From an uncultured Holophagaceae bacterium (GTDB lineage Bacteria > Acidobacteriota > Holophagae > Holophagales > Holophagaceae), in NCBI GenBank assembly GCA_903884655.1, contig CAISFO010000035.1:18403-82402 (forward strand): a DNA stretch of 64,000 nucleotides, written 5' to 3'. Shown here piece after piece: positions 45,212 to 53,728 of this stretch; position 1 is the stretch's first letter, and each line of letters starts with the position of its first letter. Both the position numbers and the translations under genes were made by a program. The notes beneath the pieces are model-generated. The model had not been told where the DNA came from. It saw only the letters and a list, made by a program, of their open reading frames with translations, and searched no databases.

Positions 45212-47172
45212 CCCAGCAGCCTCCCCCGCAAGAACATCCAGAGGAACGCTCCCAGCAGGGCCAACAGCACATAGAGGATATAGAGCGACAAGTAGCCGGG
45301 CTGGAGGCTCCGGAAGCGGAGCAAACGCTGAGCCATCCGCTCCAGCCTGGACCCAAGGAATAGCTCTCCGACCAGGTCCCGGATCTCGGAGCGGAAGGCG
45401 ACCGGTTTGGGAAAGTTCGCTGTGATCCGACGGACCTTGTACTTGAGGCCCGGCAACAGCGGTGCCCAGGCCTCCGAAAAGGAGGAGCCGGTGTACTCGG
45501 CCCGACGGACCGGCAGCGCATAGCCACAATCCCAGGTTGGAGGTGACAAGGCTTCCGGCGAGGGCGTCGAGCGTCGCCACCAGAGGTACGCCGCGAACCC
45601 GCAACCCAGCAGCAGGGCCTCCGCTCCCACCAGGATGCGCAAGTCCGCGTTCAGCCCACGGGCCAGCAGACTTGCGCTGCCGGGGGCGATGACAGCCACG
45701 ACCCGATCGAGACTCGGCAGCAGCAGCACCCCTGCGAGGCCCGTCCCGAGACTCAGGCAGACCAGGATGGCCATGGGGACCAGCATGGTGCCGGTCGGAT
45801 CATGGGCATGCTCTCCTGCCGGGCTGCGCGAGGTCCCCAGGAACAGGATTCCGTAGAACTTCGCAAAGGCCACGGCGGCCAGTCCACCGGTAAAGGCCAG
45901 GGCCGCCAAGGCCAGCCCCGCCGACCAGGGATAGCCGCGCGACAGGGAGGCAAAGATGCCCCGATAAAGGAACCACTCGCTGAGGAAGGCATTGAAGGGC
46001 GGCAGGGCCGATACCGCCAGCACCGCGGGAAACAGCAGCAGGGCGGTCCTGGGCATGCGCGATGCCAGGCCGCCCAGGGCTTCCATATCCCGGGTCCCGG
46101 TGGCGTGCAGGATGGATCCCGCGCCGAAGAAGAGCAGGCTTTTGAAGATTGCATGGTTCCACACATGGAAGATGGCCCCGCCGAACCCCAGGGCCACCAG
46201 CCAGGGATCGTGACCGGCCCGGCCCGCCAACCCTAGCCCCACGCCCATGCCGATGATGCCCAGGTTCTCGATGCTGGAATAGGCGAGCAGCCGCTTGTAG
46301 TCTCTCTGCGCCAAGGCGTTCCCCACGCCATAGACCGCCGACAGGGCCCCCAGGGCCAGCAGGGCGGAGCCAAACCCCCACGGAATGGCAGGAAACAGCC
46401 CGGAGATCCGAAGGATCCCGTAGATCCCCATCTTCAGCATCACCGAAGACAGGATCGCAGACACGTGACTGGGCGCGCTGGCGTGGGCCGCGGGCAGCCA
46501 GAAATGCAGCGGCAGGAACCCCGCCTTGAACCCGAACCCAAGGCAGGCCAGCCCCAGGATCCAGAAATCCAGGGCCTGGGCGTTGCCCGCCTGGAGGGGA
46601 ACCCAGAGCAGACCTCCGCTGCGGTGCGCCAGCAGGATGACCATGGCGGTCAGCATCGCGGTGCCGGTGTGGGTGCAGACCAGGTAGACCCAGCTGGCGT
46701 GGCGAACCTCCGGGTTCTCGTGGTCGGTCCCGATCAGGATGAAAGCCGAGAGGGCCATGATCTCCCAGGCCAGGAGGAAGAGCAGCCCGTGCCTCGCCAC
46801 CAGCAGCAGGGTCATGGCCGCCACGAGGAGACCATAAAACAGCCGCAGGGATCGACCTGATCCTTTGGGGAGGTTCAGCGGCCAGTACTCCCCGCCATAC
46901 ACCAGCCCTAGACCCGCGACCAGGTGGAGGGGCAGCAGGAAGGCCGCGGACAGGGCGTCGATTTCGAACCGGGCAGCCCCGCGCCAGAACAGGAAATCCA
47001 GCTGCGAAGCCGTTCCGCCTGTCAGCACCCGGACGGCACCAACGACGGCGAATGCGGCACCGAGCAGTCCCAGCCCCTGACTCCACCGGTCATCGACGCG
47101 AGTGAAAAAAGGCAGGAAGGAGGCACCGATCCAGCAAACAGCAGCTACGAGAATCCATGCCACATCGAGCAT
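45208..47172 (-). CDS. HyfB/NuoL-like antiporter subunit, copy A
   Basis: First gene of the complex operon, about 654 aa. AWEIMALSAFILIGTDHENPEVRHASWVYLVCTHTGTAML, LPLHFWLPAAHASAPSHVSAILSSVMLKMG, DYKRLLAYSSIENLGIIGMG and PTWDCGYALPVRRAEYTGSSF show the same HyfB blocks as the next gene. I start it at ATG 47172 (GGGAG about ten bases upstream); a GTG at 47220 is a poorer choice. E. coli Hyf has one HyfB and a different HyfD; this operon instead has two HyfB-type proteins. Confidence 0.87.
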   Translation of the reverse strand: MLDVAWILVAAVCWIGASFLPFFTRVDDRWSQGLGLLGAAFAVVGAVRVLTGGTASQLDFLFWRGAARFEIDALSAAFLLPLHLVAGLGLVYGGEYWPLNLPKGSGRSLRLFYGLLVAAMTLLLVARHGLLFLLAWEIMALSAFILIGTDHENPEVRHASWVYLVCTHTGTAMLTAMVILLAHRSGGLLWVPLQAGNAQALDFWILGLACLGFGFKAGFLPLHFWLPAAHASAPSHVSAILSSVMLKMGIYGILRISGLFPAIPWGFGSALLALGALSAVYGVGNALAQRDYKRLLAYSSIENLGIIGMGVGLGLAGRAGHDPWLVALGFGGAIFHVWNHAIFKSLLFFGAGSILHATGTRDMEALGGLASRMPRTALLLFPAVLAVSALPPFNAFLSEWFLYRGIFASLSRGYPWSAGLALAALAFTGGLAAVAFAKFYGILFLGTSRSPAGEHAHDPTGTMLVPMAILVCLSLGTGLAGVLLLPSLDRVVAVIAPGSASLLARGLNADLRILVGAEALLLGCGFAAYLWWRRSTPSPEALSPPTWDCGYALPVRRAEYTGSSFSEAWAPLLPGLKYKVRRITANFPKPVAFRSEIRDLVGELFLGSRLERMAQRLLRFRSLQPGYLSLYILYVLLALLGAFLWMFLRGRLLG

Positions 47173-47298
47173 CTGCACCCAACTCCCAGGACCAGGAGGC
47201 ACCCCCAGAGCCAGTGGCACAGCTCAATGATCAACCTGGATCGCGCGGGTTTTGGGAGAGACTCCACTTCATGATACGTCATCCTGCGGCTGGCAGGG

Positions 47299-49788
47299 TC
47301 AGAACACCCGCAGCAGCGCCACGAGGCCGTTGACCCCCTTCACCCCCGCGATGTCGCTCTGCACACCCACGCCCAGGTCCACCCGGACGGCCGTGAACCA
47401 CCAGAAGCCAGGGAGATCACCCGTGAACCCGACACCGCTCATGCCATAGATTTGCCCATCGTCCAGGCTGCGGGCCCTGGCGCGTTCAAGGCTCACCGTC
47501 AGGCGCAGGTTCGGTCCCGTGGGAATGGCGAGGCTCGCCCTGGCGTAGGTCACCTGGTCCGCGGCGATGGCGTTGGAGCGGATGCCCGCGACATGGGCCA
47601 CCGAACCCAGGCCGCCCACATCCAGGGCGTTGAACCGGTCGAAGGCATGGCCACCCACCCACCCTGCCTCCCCGTGGAACCACAGTTTCGGGCTGACCTC
47701 CCGGTCGAGGCCAAGGCTCCCCCCCCAGCGCTGGAAATCCCCGCCATCGGGCACCACTTGTGGCTCCAATGCCGTGCCGTACGTGCCGTCCGGGCGCCTG
47801 CCCCAGGATTGGAAGGCCCGCACCTGGAACCCCCGGAAGAGCCAGGATCCTTGCAGGGTCCCAGTGCTGGTGACGCCGGAAGGCGGCAGGGCAAAACCCG
47901 GCGTACGGTACTTGCTGTCACCGAGACTGTAGCCGTCGTACTGGAAATTGGCCCGGGCCTCGAGCCGGAAGCCCAGACCCAGGTCCTGCCCAAGACCCAG
48001 GCCAGCCTGGCCGAAGCGATGGCCCACCCCGTCCTGGCTGGAGAGCCCTCCCTTCAGCACCGGACGTTCCGTAGTCGTCAGAAAGAGCGCGGTCGCGTTG
48101 GCACTGACGTCCATGCTGCCCAGGCCCCGGGGAATGGCCACGCTCGCGGTATTGAACAGCACCGCCGTGAGCGCGTTGACCTGGATGCCCTTGCCGAAGG
48201 CGTCGTAGTCGAAATAGAGCAGACCCCCCAGGGGGATCACCGGCGGGTTCAGGCCTGGATCAACCAGCACCACGGCGGCCAGCGCCCGACCGCTGCTCTT
48301 GGGCTTCTCTTCGATCTTCCGGGAACCATCCTCCTGCCGCGTGAAGTACCTCGCCCCTTCCGGGGTCACCTTGAGCATGGTTTCGTTGGAACGGCGCGCG
48401 ACCTCCCGCTCCGCCAGGAACTGGTCGCCATTCAGTTCGAAGTCCCGGTAGGTGAAGCGCCGCTGCACCTGCACCATCCCCTCAGTGCTGACCCAGCGCT
48501 CGAAGGTCCGGACAGCCACGGGCCGCCACACACCGGCTGCCACCCAGCCGTAGGTGAGAATCTCCCGCTCGCTCTTGACGGTGCCTGGCAGGTTGGTCCG
48601 TTCCCGCCGCTCGACGAGGATCCGGCCGGTCGCTTCCTCCACGTCCAGTTCGCCGCGATAGGCCAGGGGATCGGCCCCCACTGGCTCGAACTTCAACAGG
48701 CGCCGACCCGGGCCGGCCGGACCCCCATCCCGGTAGCGGTACCGCTCGGTCAAGCTGAGGGCCACGGGCAGGGACACGGATTGGCGGCTTTCGATGAGGG
48801 GCAGCTGGACCTCGCCGCTGAGGTTGGCCTTCACGCCATTGAAACGCACCTCTTTCTGCAGCAGCTCGGGCCATTCTCCCGCCCGCTCGAAGTACCGGAA
48901 GCCGAAACCGAGGTCACCGCCCGGGCCCCGGTCCCCCTGGATGTGCAGATCCAGGTCCGCCTTCGCCTGCAGGGTCCGCACGGCCGCCCGGGCCCGCAAC
49001 TGAGTCACCCGGACCCGGGCCAGCAGGGCCCCGATGTCATAGGCTTCCATGGCCGTGACCGTGACTTCGGTGCGCCCCTTTGGCAGAGGGGCGGTCGACC
49101 AGAGACCCTCAGCGAAAGTCCATCGTCGCGAAGCACCCTCCAGGTTCCGGAGGGTGAGATCGCCCACCCCGCCCTCCACTTCCTGGAATCCCTGGGGGAT
49201 CTGACCGGCAAGCTGGGCTGCGGAACCTCCGGCAGGCACCACCAGACGGCCCCCATCGCCCAAGAGCACGGAGGCCTGGGCTCCCGGGTCCACACTCGGC
49301 CACAACGTCCAAGGCCGACCCGGAAAGGTGTCCTGGGCTTGCGAAAGCACCCGGCGCCAGGTCGAAGGATCGGGACCCAGGTCCGAAGGCAGCAAAGCCC
49401 CGCCGTCCACGGCGCCCCAGGCGGTCTCATCCAGGATGGGCTGCGCCCTGGGATCGAAGGCCACATAGAGCCGCTGCCCCGGCGACTGCGCCCGCAGGGC
49501 CTGGGCAGCGGCCAGAAGCATCGAGATCCTGGCTGCTCCCAGCGGCAGCTGGACCCTGACCGCGGGCGCATCCCGGAGGCCGGCCACCCGCAGGGCCCAA
49601 CGCTGGCGGACGCGTTCCACGTGGGTCGCATCGCGGTTGTCGGCCGGGAGCAGGTCGCCTGGGCTGGCCTGGCTCAAGTCGAGGTCGGCGGGGGGCGCCT
49701 CGCCGACGCGAAGGGGCGGAAGCGGTGCCGATGGGGCGGCCATGGTCAGCGTCAGGGCGGGCATCAGGATGGAGAAGGATCGCGGCAC
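47299..49788 (-). CDS. large outer-membrane protein with C-terminal barrel
   Basis: A ~829-aa secreted protein. I start it at a GTG at 49788 giving a signal peptide (FSILMPALTLTMAAPSA); an ATG eight codons later is possible. The N-terminal half has a sugar-binding-like beta domain (LPLIESRQSVSLPVALSLTERYRY, DVEEATGRILVERRER). The last ~330 residues alternate in transmembrane beta fashion and end LVALLRVF with an aromatic terminal residue, as in BAM substrates. Family not recognised. It lies upstream of the Ehr operon on the same strand, separated by 126 bp. Confidence 0.6.
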   Translation of the reverse strand: MPRSFSILMPALTLTMAAPSAPLPPLRVGEAPPADLDLSQASPGDLLPADNRDATHVERVRQRWALRVAGLRDAPAVRVQLPLGAARISMLLAAAQALRAQSPGQRLYVAFDPRAQPILDETAWGAVDGGALLPSDLGPDPSTWRRVLSQAQDTFPGRPWTLWPSVDPGAQASVLLGDGGRLVVPAGGSAAQLAGQIPQGFQEVEGGVGDLTLRNLEGASRRWTFAEGLWSTAPLPKGRTEVTVTAMEAYDIGALLARVRVTQLRARAAVRTLQAKADLDLHIQGDRGPGGDLGFGFRYFERAGEWPELLQKEVRFNGVKANLSGEVQLPLIESRQSVSLPVALSLTERYRYRDGGPAGPGRRLLKFEPVGADPLAYRGELDVEEATGRILVERRERTNLPGTVKSEREILTYGWVAAGVWRPVAVRTFERWVSTEGMVQVQRRFTYRDFELNGDQFLAEREVARRSNETMLKVTPEGARYFTRQEDGSRKIEEKPKSSGRALAAVVLVDPGLNPPVIPLGGLLYFDYDAFGKGIQVNALTAVLFNTASVAIPRGLGSMDVSANATALFLTTTERPVLKGGLSSQDGVGHRFGQAGLGLGQDLGLGFRLEARANFQYDGYSLGDSKYRTPGFALPPSGVTSTGTLQGSWLFRGFQVRAFQSWGRRPDGTYGTALEPQVVPDGGDFQRWGGSLGLDREVSPKLWFHGEAGWVGGHAFDRFNALDVGGLGSVAHVAGIRSNAIAADQVTYARASLAIPTGPNLRLTVSLERARARSLDDGQIYGMSGVGFTGDLPGFWWFTAVRVDLGVGVQSDIAGVKGVNGLVALLRVF

Positions 49789-49854
49789 GGGGAACCCCTG
49801 GACGAGCCTACCGCGGCCACCCATCCCATGGTTATCCGGTATCCTCAAAGGCCT

Positions 49855-51042
49855 ATGCGATTCACGGTCCGACTCACCCATGCCAACGGCGAAGTGCTGG
49901 TGCGCGAATTCGAGGCGGACAGTTCGGAAGCCCTCCGGTCCCGCGTCCTCGCCGAAGGGGGTTTCCCCCTGGAGATCACCCGCACGGACACGGCCTTCCG
50001 GAGCCGGTCACAGCTGAAGACCGAATCCCTGGTGCTGTTCAACCAGGAGCTGCTGGCCCTGCTGAAGGCCGGCATCCCCCTGCTGCAGTCCCTGGAGCTG
50101 CTGGTGGGCCACGGCAAGGACCCCCAGCTGCGTCGCAGCCTGGGCCAGGTGGTGGAGCTGGTGCGGGAGGGCATGTCCTTTTCCGATGCCCTGGAGCAGG
50201 CGGGAGCGTTCCCCGCGATCTACCGCAGCAACGTGGTGGCCGGTGAGCGCAGCGGCACCCTGCCCGACGTGTTGGCCCGCTGGCTGTCCTTCCAGAAGTT
50301 CGCCCAGACCAGCCGCCGCCGCATCATCGAAGCCCTGTTCTACCCCGCCTTCCTGGTGTTCGTGCTGATCCTGGCCCTGGGGGTAATCTTCAACGTGGTG
50401 CTGCCCCGGTTCGCGGAATTCTATGCAGGCGGCGATATCGAAATGCCCTTCTTGACCCAGCTTCTGCTGGGCGCGGGCAAGTTGATCAGCTCCACCCTCT
50501 GGCTCCAGGGAATCCTGCTCATCGGGCTTGTGGTGCTCATCCGCTGGATGGCCTCCTCCGAGGCAGGACGCAAACTGGCGGAGCGGATGCTGCTGATGGT
50601 TCCCAAGGTCGGCACCCTCTACCGGATGTACCACTCCAGCGTCTTCTGCCGCACGCTGGGCGTGCTGCTTTCCGGCGGCCTCCCGGTGGTCCAGGCCCTG
50701 GAGGTGGTGCAGCGCACCAGCCCCAGCGAGCGCATGAAGTCGGGCCTGCTCACCATCACCGACATGGTGCGGGCCGGCAGCAGCCTCAACCTGGCCCTCG
50801 AGCAGGCCAAGGTGCTGGACCCCCTGGCCGTCGAGATGGTCCGGGTCGGGGAGCAGAGCAGCGCCCTGCCCGAGATGCTCGACCATGTGGCCGACTTCTT
50901 CGATCAGGAAGTGGAAAAGGCCACCACGGCCGTGACGAGCCTCATCGGCCCCGTGCTCATCCTGTTCATGGGCGTCATTGTCCTGGGCCTGCTGCTGGCC
51001 ATCTACGTGCCCCTGTTCAACGCCAGCAGCGCGGTGCGGTAG
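49855..51042 (+). CDS. GspF/PilC-like inner membrane protein
   Basis: A 395-aa protein with two copies of the T2SSF domain. The first (LVLFNQELLALLKAGIPLLQSLELLVGHGKDPQLRRSL...SGTLPDVLARW) and the second (SSVFCRTLGVLLSGGLPVVQALEVVQRTSPSERMKSG...SSALPEMLDHVADFFD) each end at membrane segments (VFVLILALGVIFNVVLP, VLILFMGVIVLGLLLAIYVPLFN). It normally anchors the ATPase of a type II secretion system or type IV pilus. No other secretion gene is nearby, so this copy is isolated. Confidence 0.92.
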   Translation: MRFTVRLTHANGEVLVREFEADSSEALRSRVLAEGGFPLEITRTDTAFRSRSQLKTESLVLFNQELLALLKAGIPLLQSLELLVGHGKDPQLRRSLGQVVELVREGMSFSDALEQAGAFPAIYRSNVVAGERSGTLPDVLARWLSFQKFAQTSRRRIIEALFYPAFLVFVLILALGVIFNVVLPRFAEFYAGGDIEMPFLTQLLLGAGKLISSTLWLQGILLIGLVVLIRWMASSEAGRKLAERMLLMVPKVGTLYRMYHSSVFCRTLGVLLSGGLPVVQALEVVQRTSPSERMKSGLLTITDMVRAGSSLNLALEQAKVLDPLAVEMVRVGEQSSALPEMLDHVADFFDQEVEKATTAVTSLIGPVLILFMGVIVLGLLLAIYVPLFNASSAVR

Positions 51043-51048
51043 ATATTT

Positions 51049-51136
51049 TCCGGGGGTTCCACGCTCCGCTCCGCTGCGCGAACACCCCCGGACCCCCGCG
51101 CGAATCCTCGGCAAAGCCGGGATCCGCTTTCTCATC
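51049..51136. repeat. interspersed hairpin repeat, copy 2
   Basis: Begins TTCCGGGGGTTCCACGCTCC and contains GCTGCGCGAACACCCCCGGACCCCC, then AATCCTCGGCAAAGCCGGGATCCGCTTTCTCATC. TCCGGGGGT pairs with ACCCCCGGA. The tail of this unit is repeated with few changes in copy 3 (51137-51286). Confidence 0.75.
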
Positions 51137-51286
51137 TTCCGGGGGTTCCAAGCTCCGCTCCGGTTCGCGCCTCCATCTGGCGCGGCGCCATGCGTCGCTC
51201 CCGCTCACCCCAAGGGCTCGCGGAGATGGAGCCTCCCCCGGACCCCCGCCCGGATCCTCGGCAGAGCCGTGGATCGGCTTTCTCAG
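51137..51286. repeat. interspersed hairpin repeat, copy 3
   Basis: Direct tandem repeat of copy 2: TTCCGGGGGTTCCAAGCTCCGCTCCG... and ...CCCCCGGACCCCCGCCCGGATCCTCGGCAGAGCCGTGGATCGGCTTTCTCAG. It is longer than copy 2 because a ~60-bp arm differs in the middle (contains CGCCTCCATCTGGCGCGGCG and AAGGGCTCGCGGAGATGGAG). It lies between the GspF-like gene and the EnvC-like gene, whose stop is two bases away. Confidence 0.7.
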
Positions 51287-51287
51287 C

Positions 51288-52427
51288 CTAGCGATACCGC
51301 TTCTTGAGCCACTTCTGGGGGTCCTGGGCCTGGGCCTGGTGGCGAATCTCGAACCCGAGCCGGGGACCATCCACGGTGTCACCCACAGTCCCCACGAATT
51401 CTCCAGCCTTCAGCACCTGGCCCTTGGCCACGTCCAGGCCCGTCAGGTGCATGTAGAGGGTGAACCACCCGCCACCATGGTCGAGGATCACCATGGGGCC
51501 GTAGCTCTGGTAGTAGTCCGCGAAGGCCACCTTGCCATCGGCCACGGCAGCCACGGGGGTGTTCCCCGGGGCCGCGATCAGCAGGCCGCTCTGCATGGTC
51601 TTGGTGCGGAACCGGGGGTGCAGGTGCTCGCCGAACCCCAGCGCCAGGGTGCCTTCCACGGGCTGGGGCAGCTCCCCCCGAAGGTTGATGAAGGCCACGG
51701 CAGCCTCGTAGGCCTCGCCCTTGGGCTTGCCGAGCAGGCCCGCCAGCAGGCGTTCCAGCTGCACCGCTTCTTCGGCCAGCTCGGCCTGGGCCTGCTTCTG
51801 GGCGGCCTCGTCCTTCTGGAGGCCGTCCAGGAAGCTGTTGAGCTTCTCTTCCTGCAGCCGCAGGGCGGCCTGGAGCTGAGCCGCCTCGCGCTCCTCGGAG
51901 GCCAGGCGGAGGAGGACCTCCTTCAGGGACTTCTCCTTCACGGCCAGGTCCCCCTGCAGCCGATGGACCTGCTCGAGCTGCTTGCGCTCTTGCAGCCGCG
52001 CCCAGGCCAGCATGCGGCCTCGAACCAGCCAGGCCTCCAGATCCTTGAACGTGATGTAGAGGCCCAGATCCCCCCAGGGGCCCAGGGCCTGCATCCAGCG
52101 CACCTGCTTGCGCAGATCCCTCTGGAGGCGCAGGACTTCACCCTGGATGCGCGTCTGCTCCCGGCCGATGACCTGCACTTCGTTCTGCGCCTGGTCCCGC
52201 CGCAGCCGGGCGCCCTCCACCTGCGTCCTTACGCGATCCCGCTGCAGGGAGATGCCCTGGATGTCCACCAGCACACCCTTCCGCCGCTTTTTCAGCGAGG
52301 CCAGCTGCTGGTCCACCTGGCCCAGGCGGCCCTGGATCACCGCCAGCTTCTGGCGCAGCTCCGCAGGATCCTGGGCGCCTTGCGCCACCAGGATCAGCGG
52401 CAGGAGCAGGCCCGCGATCCGCCGCAT
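51288..52427 (-). CDS. EnvC-like murein hydrolase activator with degenerate LytM domain
   Basis: A 379-aa protein with a signal peptide (AGLLLPLILVAQGA), a long coiled coil (residues 20-250, e.g. LRQKLAVIQGRLGQVDQQLASLKKRRKGVL) and a C-terminal LytM/M23 domain. The domain aligns with M23 (APGNTPVAAVADGKVAFADYY, GPMVILDHGGGWFTLYMHLTG, VGDTVDGPRLGFEIRH), but the zinc ligands are altered: the first His-Asp pair reads QSGLLI and the HxH position reads RLGF. Like E. coli EnvC, it probably activates amidases at the division site instead of cutting peptidoglycan itself. FtsEX is not adjacent. Confidence 0.85.
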   Translation of the reverse strand: MRRIAGLLLPLILVAQGAQDPAELRQKLAVIQGRLGQVDQQLASLKKRRKGVLVDIQGISLQRDRVRTQVEGARLRRDQAQNEVQVIGREQTRIQGEVLRLQRDLRKQVRWMQALGPWGDLGLYITFKDLEAWLVRGRMLAWARLQERKQLEQVHRLQGDLAVKEKSLKEVLLRLASEEREAAQLQAALRLQEEKLNSFLDGLQKDEAAQKQAQAELAEEAVQLERLLAGLLGKPKGEAYEAAVAFINLRGELPQPVEGTLALGFGEHLHPRFRTKTMQSGLLIAAPGNTPVAAVADGKVAFADYYQSYGPMVILDHGGGWFTLYMHLTGLDVAKGQVLKAGEFVGTVGDTVDGPRLGFEIRHQAQAQDPQKWLKKRYR

Positions 52428-52430
52428 GGG

Positions 52431-53171
52431 CTACTTCCGGTTTCCCGCCGGCAACAGCATGGCGAGGGCTCCCAGCACCAGGGGCACCCCGATGGAAAGG
52501 GGCAGGGCCAAAGGTGAGAAGGGATCCGATGGCAGCTGGGCCATGGGCAGCAGGCGGACGAAGACCTCCAGCACCTTCACCTGACCTGCGCTCCAGCCCA
52601 GGTCCTGGCCGAAGTCCAGGAAGAAGCTCAGGCGCGGCCCCAGTTCCCGCAACAGCAGGGTCAGCAGCAGCGCCAGGCCAGCGCTGGATTTCAGCAGCCG
52701 CGACAGCAGCACCGCCCAGAGCAGCATCTGCAGGCCCAGCAGCAGTCCATGCAGATCCGCCCGGAGCAGTTCCGGCGGCCAGGCTTGTCCGATGATGCGC
52801 CAGCTCAGGGCCCAGATCGGTATCAGCGCCACCTGCGAAAGGAACAACCCATGGGCGAAACCCAGCCCTGTGCCCATGAAGAAGCCCTTGAGGCGTTCCC
52901 CGCGGGCGGCGGCGGCGGTCCACTGGCTGATGGGGCCAAAGGCGCCCAGCAGCACCACCAGCGATACGGACCAGTACATCACGCCCTGGAGATTCCCCAG
53001 GGCATAGGAGCGCAGCGAATCCGCCCCGAGGGGAATCGCTGTGCCGAACACCAGGAGCTGAGAACCGCCGTCACCCTGCTGTCCGCGGATGGCCATCACC
53101 ACGAGCCCCGTGACGAACAGGCACACCAGCGCCCAGCCGATGCGCAGCTTCGAACTTCCAAAACGATCCAT
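52431..53171 (-). CDS. hypothetical polytopic membrane protein
   Basis: A 246-aa protein from ATG 53171 with GGAG five bases upstream (two more possible starts give 253 aa). It has about seven hydrophobic segments: WALVCLFVTGLVVMAI, YWSVSLVVLLGAFGPI, LFLSQVALIPIWAL, LLLGLQMLLWAVLL, LALLLTLLLREL, and C-terminal SIGVPLVLGALAMLL. It resembles ABC-2-like or FtsX-like integral proteins only superficially. It lies between argR and the EnvC-like gene, all on the minus strand, in the order argR, this gene, envC. Confidence 0.55.
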   Translation of the reverse strand: MDRFGSSKLRIGWALVCLFVTGLVVMAIRGQQGDGGSQLLVFGTAIPLGADSLRSYALGNLQGVMYWSVSLVVLLGAFGPISQWTAAAARGERLKGFFMGTGLGFAHGLFLSQVALIPIWALSWRIIGQAWPPELLRADLHGLLLGLQMLLWAVLLSRLLKSSAGLALLLTLLLRELGPRLSFFLDFGQDLGWSAGQVKVLEVFVRLLPMAQLPSDPFSPLALPLSIGVPLVLGALAMLLPAGNRK

Positions 53172-53213
53172 GCAGGCTCCAGTTGACTCCATCGAGTGTA
53201 GGGCAGGACGCGT

Positions 53214-53633
53214 TCAGCGCGCCGCCAGCACGTAGGCCAGATGGGCCTTCACTTCTGCCATGCGCTCAGGCAGGACGGCCACAAAGACGGTGTCGTCCCC
53301 GGCGAGGGTGCCCATCTGGCCTGGCACCGGATCGGCGTCCAGGCTGAGCCCGAGGGCCTGGGCAAAGCCGGGCGCCGTACGGAGCACCAGCAGGTTCGGC
53401 GGCACCTCCCGGAGGGTGACTTCCGGCAGGGCCTGAATGCCGGCCTCCACCCGGCGGTACTGCCCATGGACCTTCTGCACGCCCAGGCGCTTCAAGCGCC
53501 GGGACAGGGTGGATTGAGTCAGGTCGTGCCCTTCAGCCGCCAGGCGCACCATCAGGTCGCCCTGGTCGGCGATGGGCGAGGCCTCCAAGAGGTGGAGGAT
53601 GAGGGCGTCCAGATCCATGCATGAATGATGCAT
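53214..53633 (-). CDS. argR: arginine repressor
   Basis: A 139-aa protein (134 aa from the alternative ATG at 53618). The N-terminal winged helix ends with TQSTLSRRLKRLGVQKVHGQYRR. The C-terminal oligomerisation and arginine-binding domain has LVLRTAPGFAQALGLSLD and the hallmark GTLAGDDTVFVAV with the paired acidic residues that bind L-arginine. It is divergent from the arg operon, with candidate ArgR boxes between them and on its own start codons, so it probably represses both directions. Confidence 0.93.
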   Translation of the reverse strand: MHHSCMDLDALILHLLEASPIADQGDLMVRLAAEGHDLTQSTLSRRLKRLGVQKVHGQYRRVEAGIQALPEVTLREVPPNLLVLRTAPGFAQALGLSLDADPVPGQMGTLAGDDTVFVAVLPERMAEVKAHLAYVLAAR

Positions 53634-53634
53634 G
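53616..53634. promoter_or_regulatory. ARG box-like palindrome over the argR start
   Basis: CATGCAT-GAATG-ATGCATG is a perfect 7-bp-arm inverted repeat that overlaps both candidate argR start codons. Its TGCAT...ATGCA arms match the operator at 53716-53728. This position would let ArgR repress its own gene. Confidence 0.5.
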
Positions 53635-53695
53635 AAACCGCATATTCCAACAAGCCTTGTTTCAAAAAAGGTACATGTATTTCATAACTTTTCCC

Positions 53696-53723
53696 TTGAT
53701 ATCGAGGTTTTGTAATGCATAAT
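53696..53723 (+). promoter_or_regulatory. predicted argD promoter
   Basis: TTGATA (53696-53701) as -35 and CATAAT (53718-53723) as -10, with a 16-bp spacer. Transcription would begin near 53730. The -10 element lies inside the TGCATAATATGCA palindrome, giving a direct way for ArgR to block RNA polymerase. Confidence 0.65.
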
Positions 53724-53728
53724 ATGCA
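53716..53728. promoter_or_regulatory. ARG box-like operator TGCATAATATGCA
   Basis: Perfect 13-bp palindrome with a central A/T. The TGCAT/ATGCA halves recall ArgR/AhrC boxes (wnTGAATwwwwATTCAnw in E. coli), with a shorter 3-base spacer. A partly matching half-site (TATGCACCATCCATGCG) occurs downstream at 53743-53759. Confidence 0.65.

Noticed and set aside
47452..49854. A very long open frame on the + strand opposite the 47299-49788 gene
   Set aside because: It is antisense to the outer-membrane protein and rich in Pro/Arg/Gly/His, as expected from high-GC mirror frames. The true + strand gene starts at 49855 with the GspF/PilC signature.
52431..53171. FtsX partner of the EnvC-like protein
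   Set aside because: The protein has about seven hydrophobic segments and lacks the FtsX four-helix topology and the large periplasmic domain.
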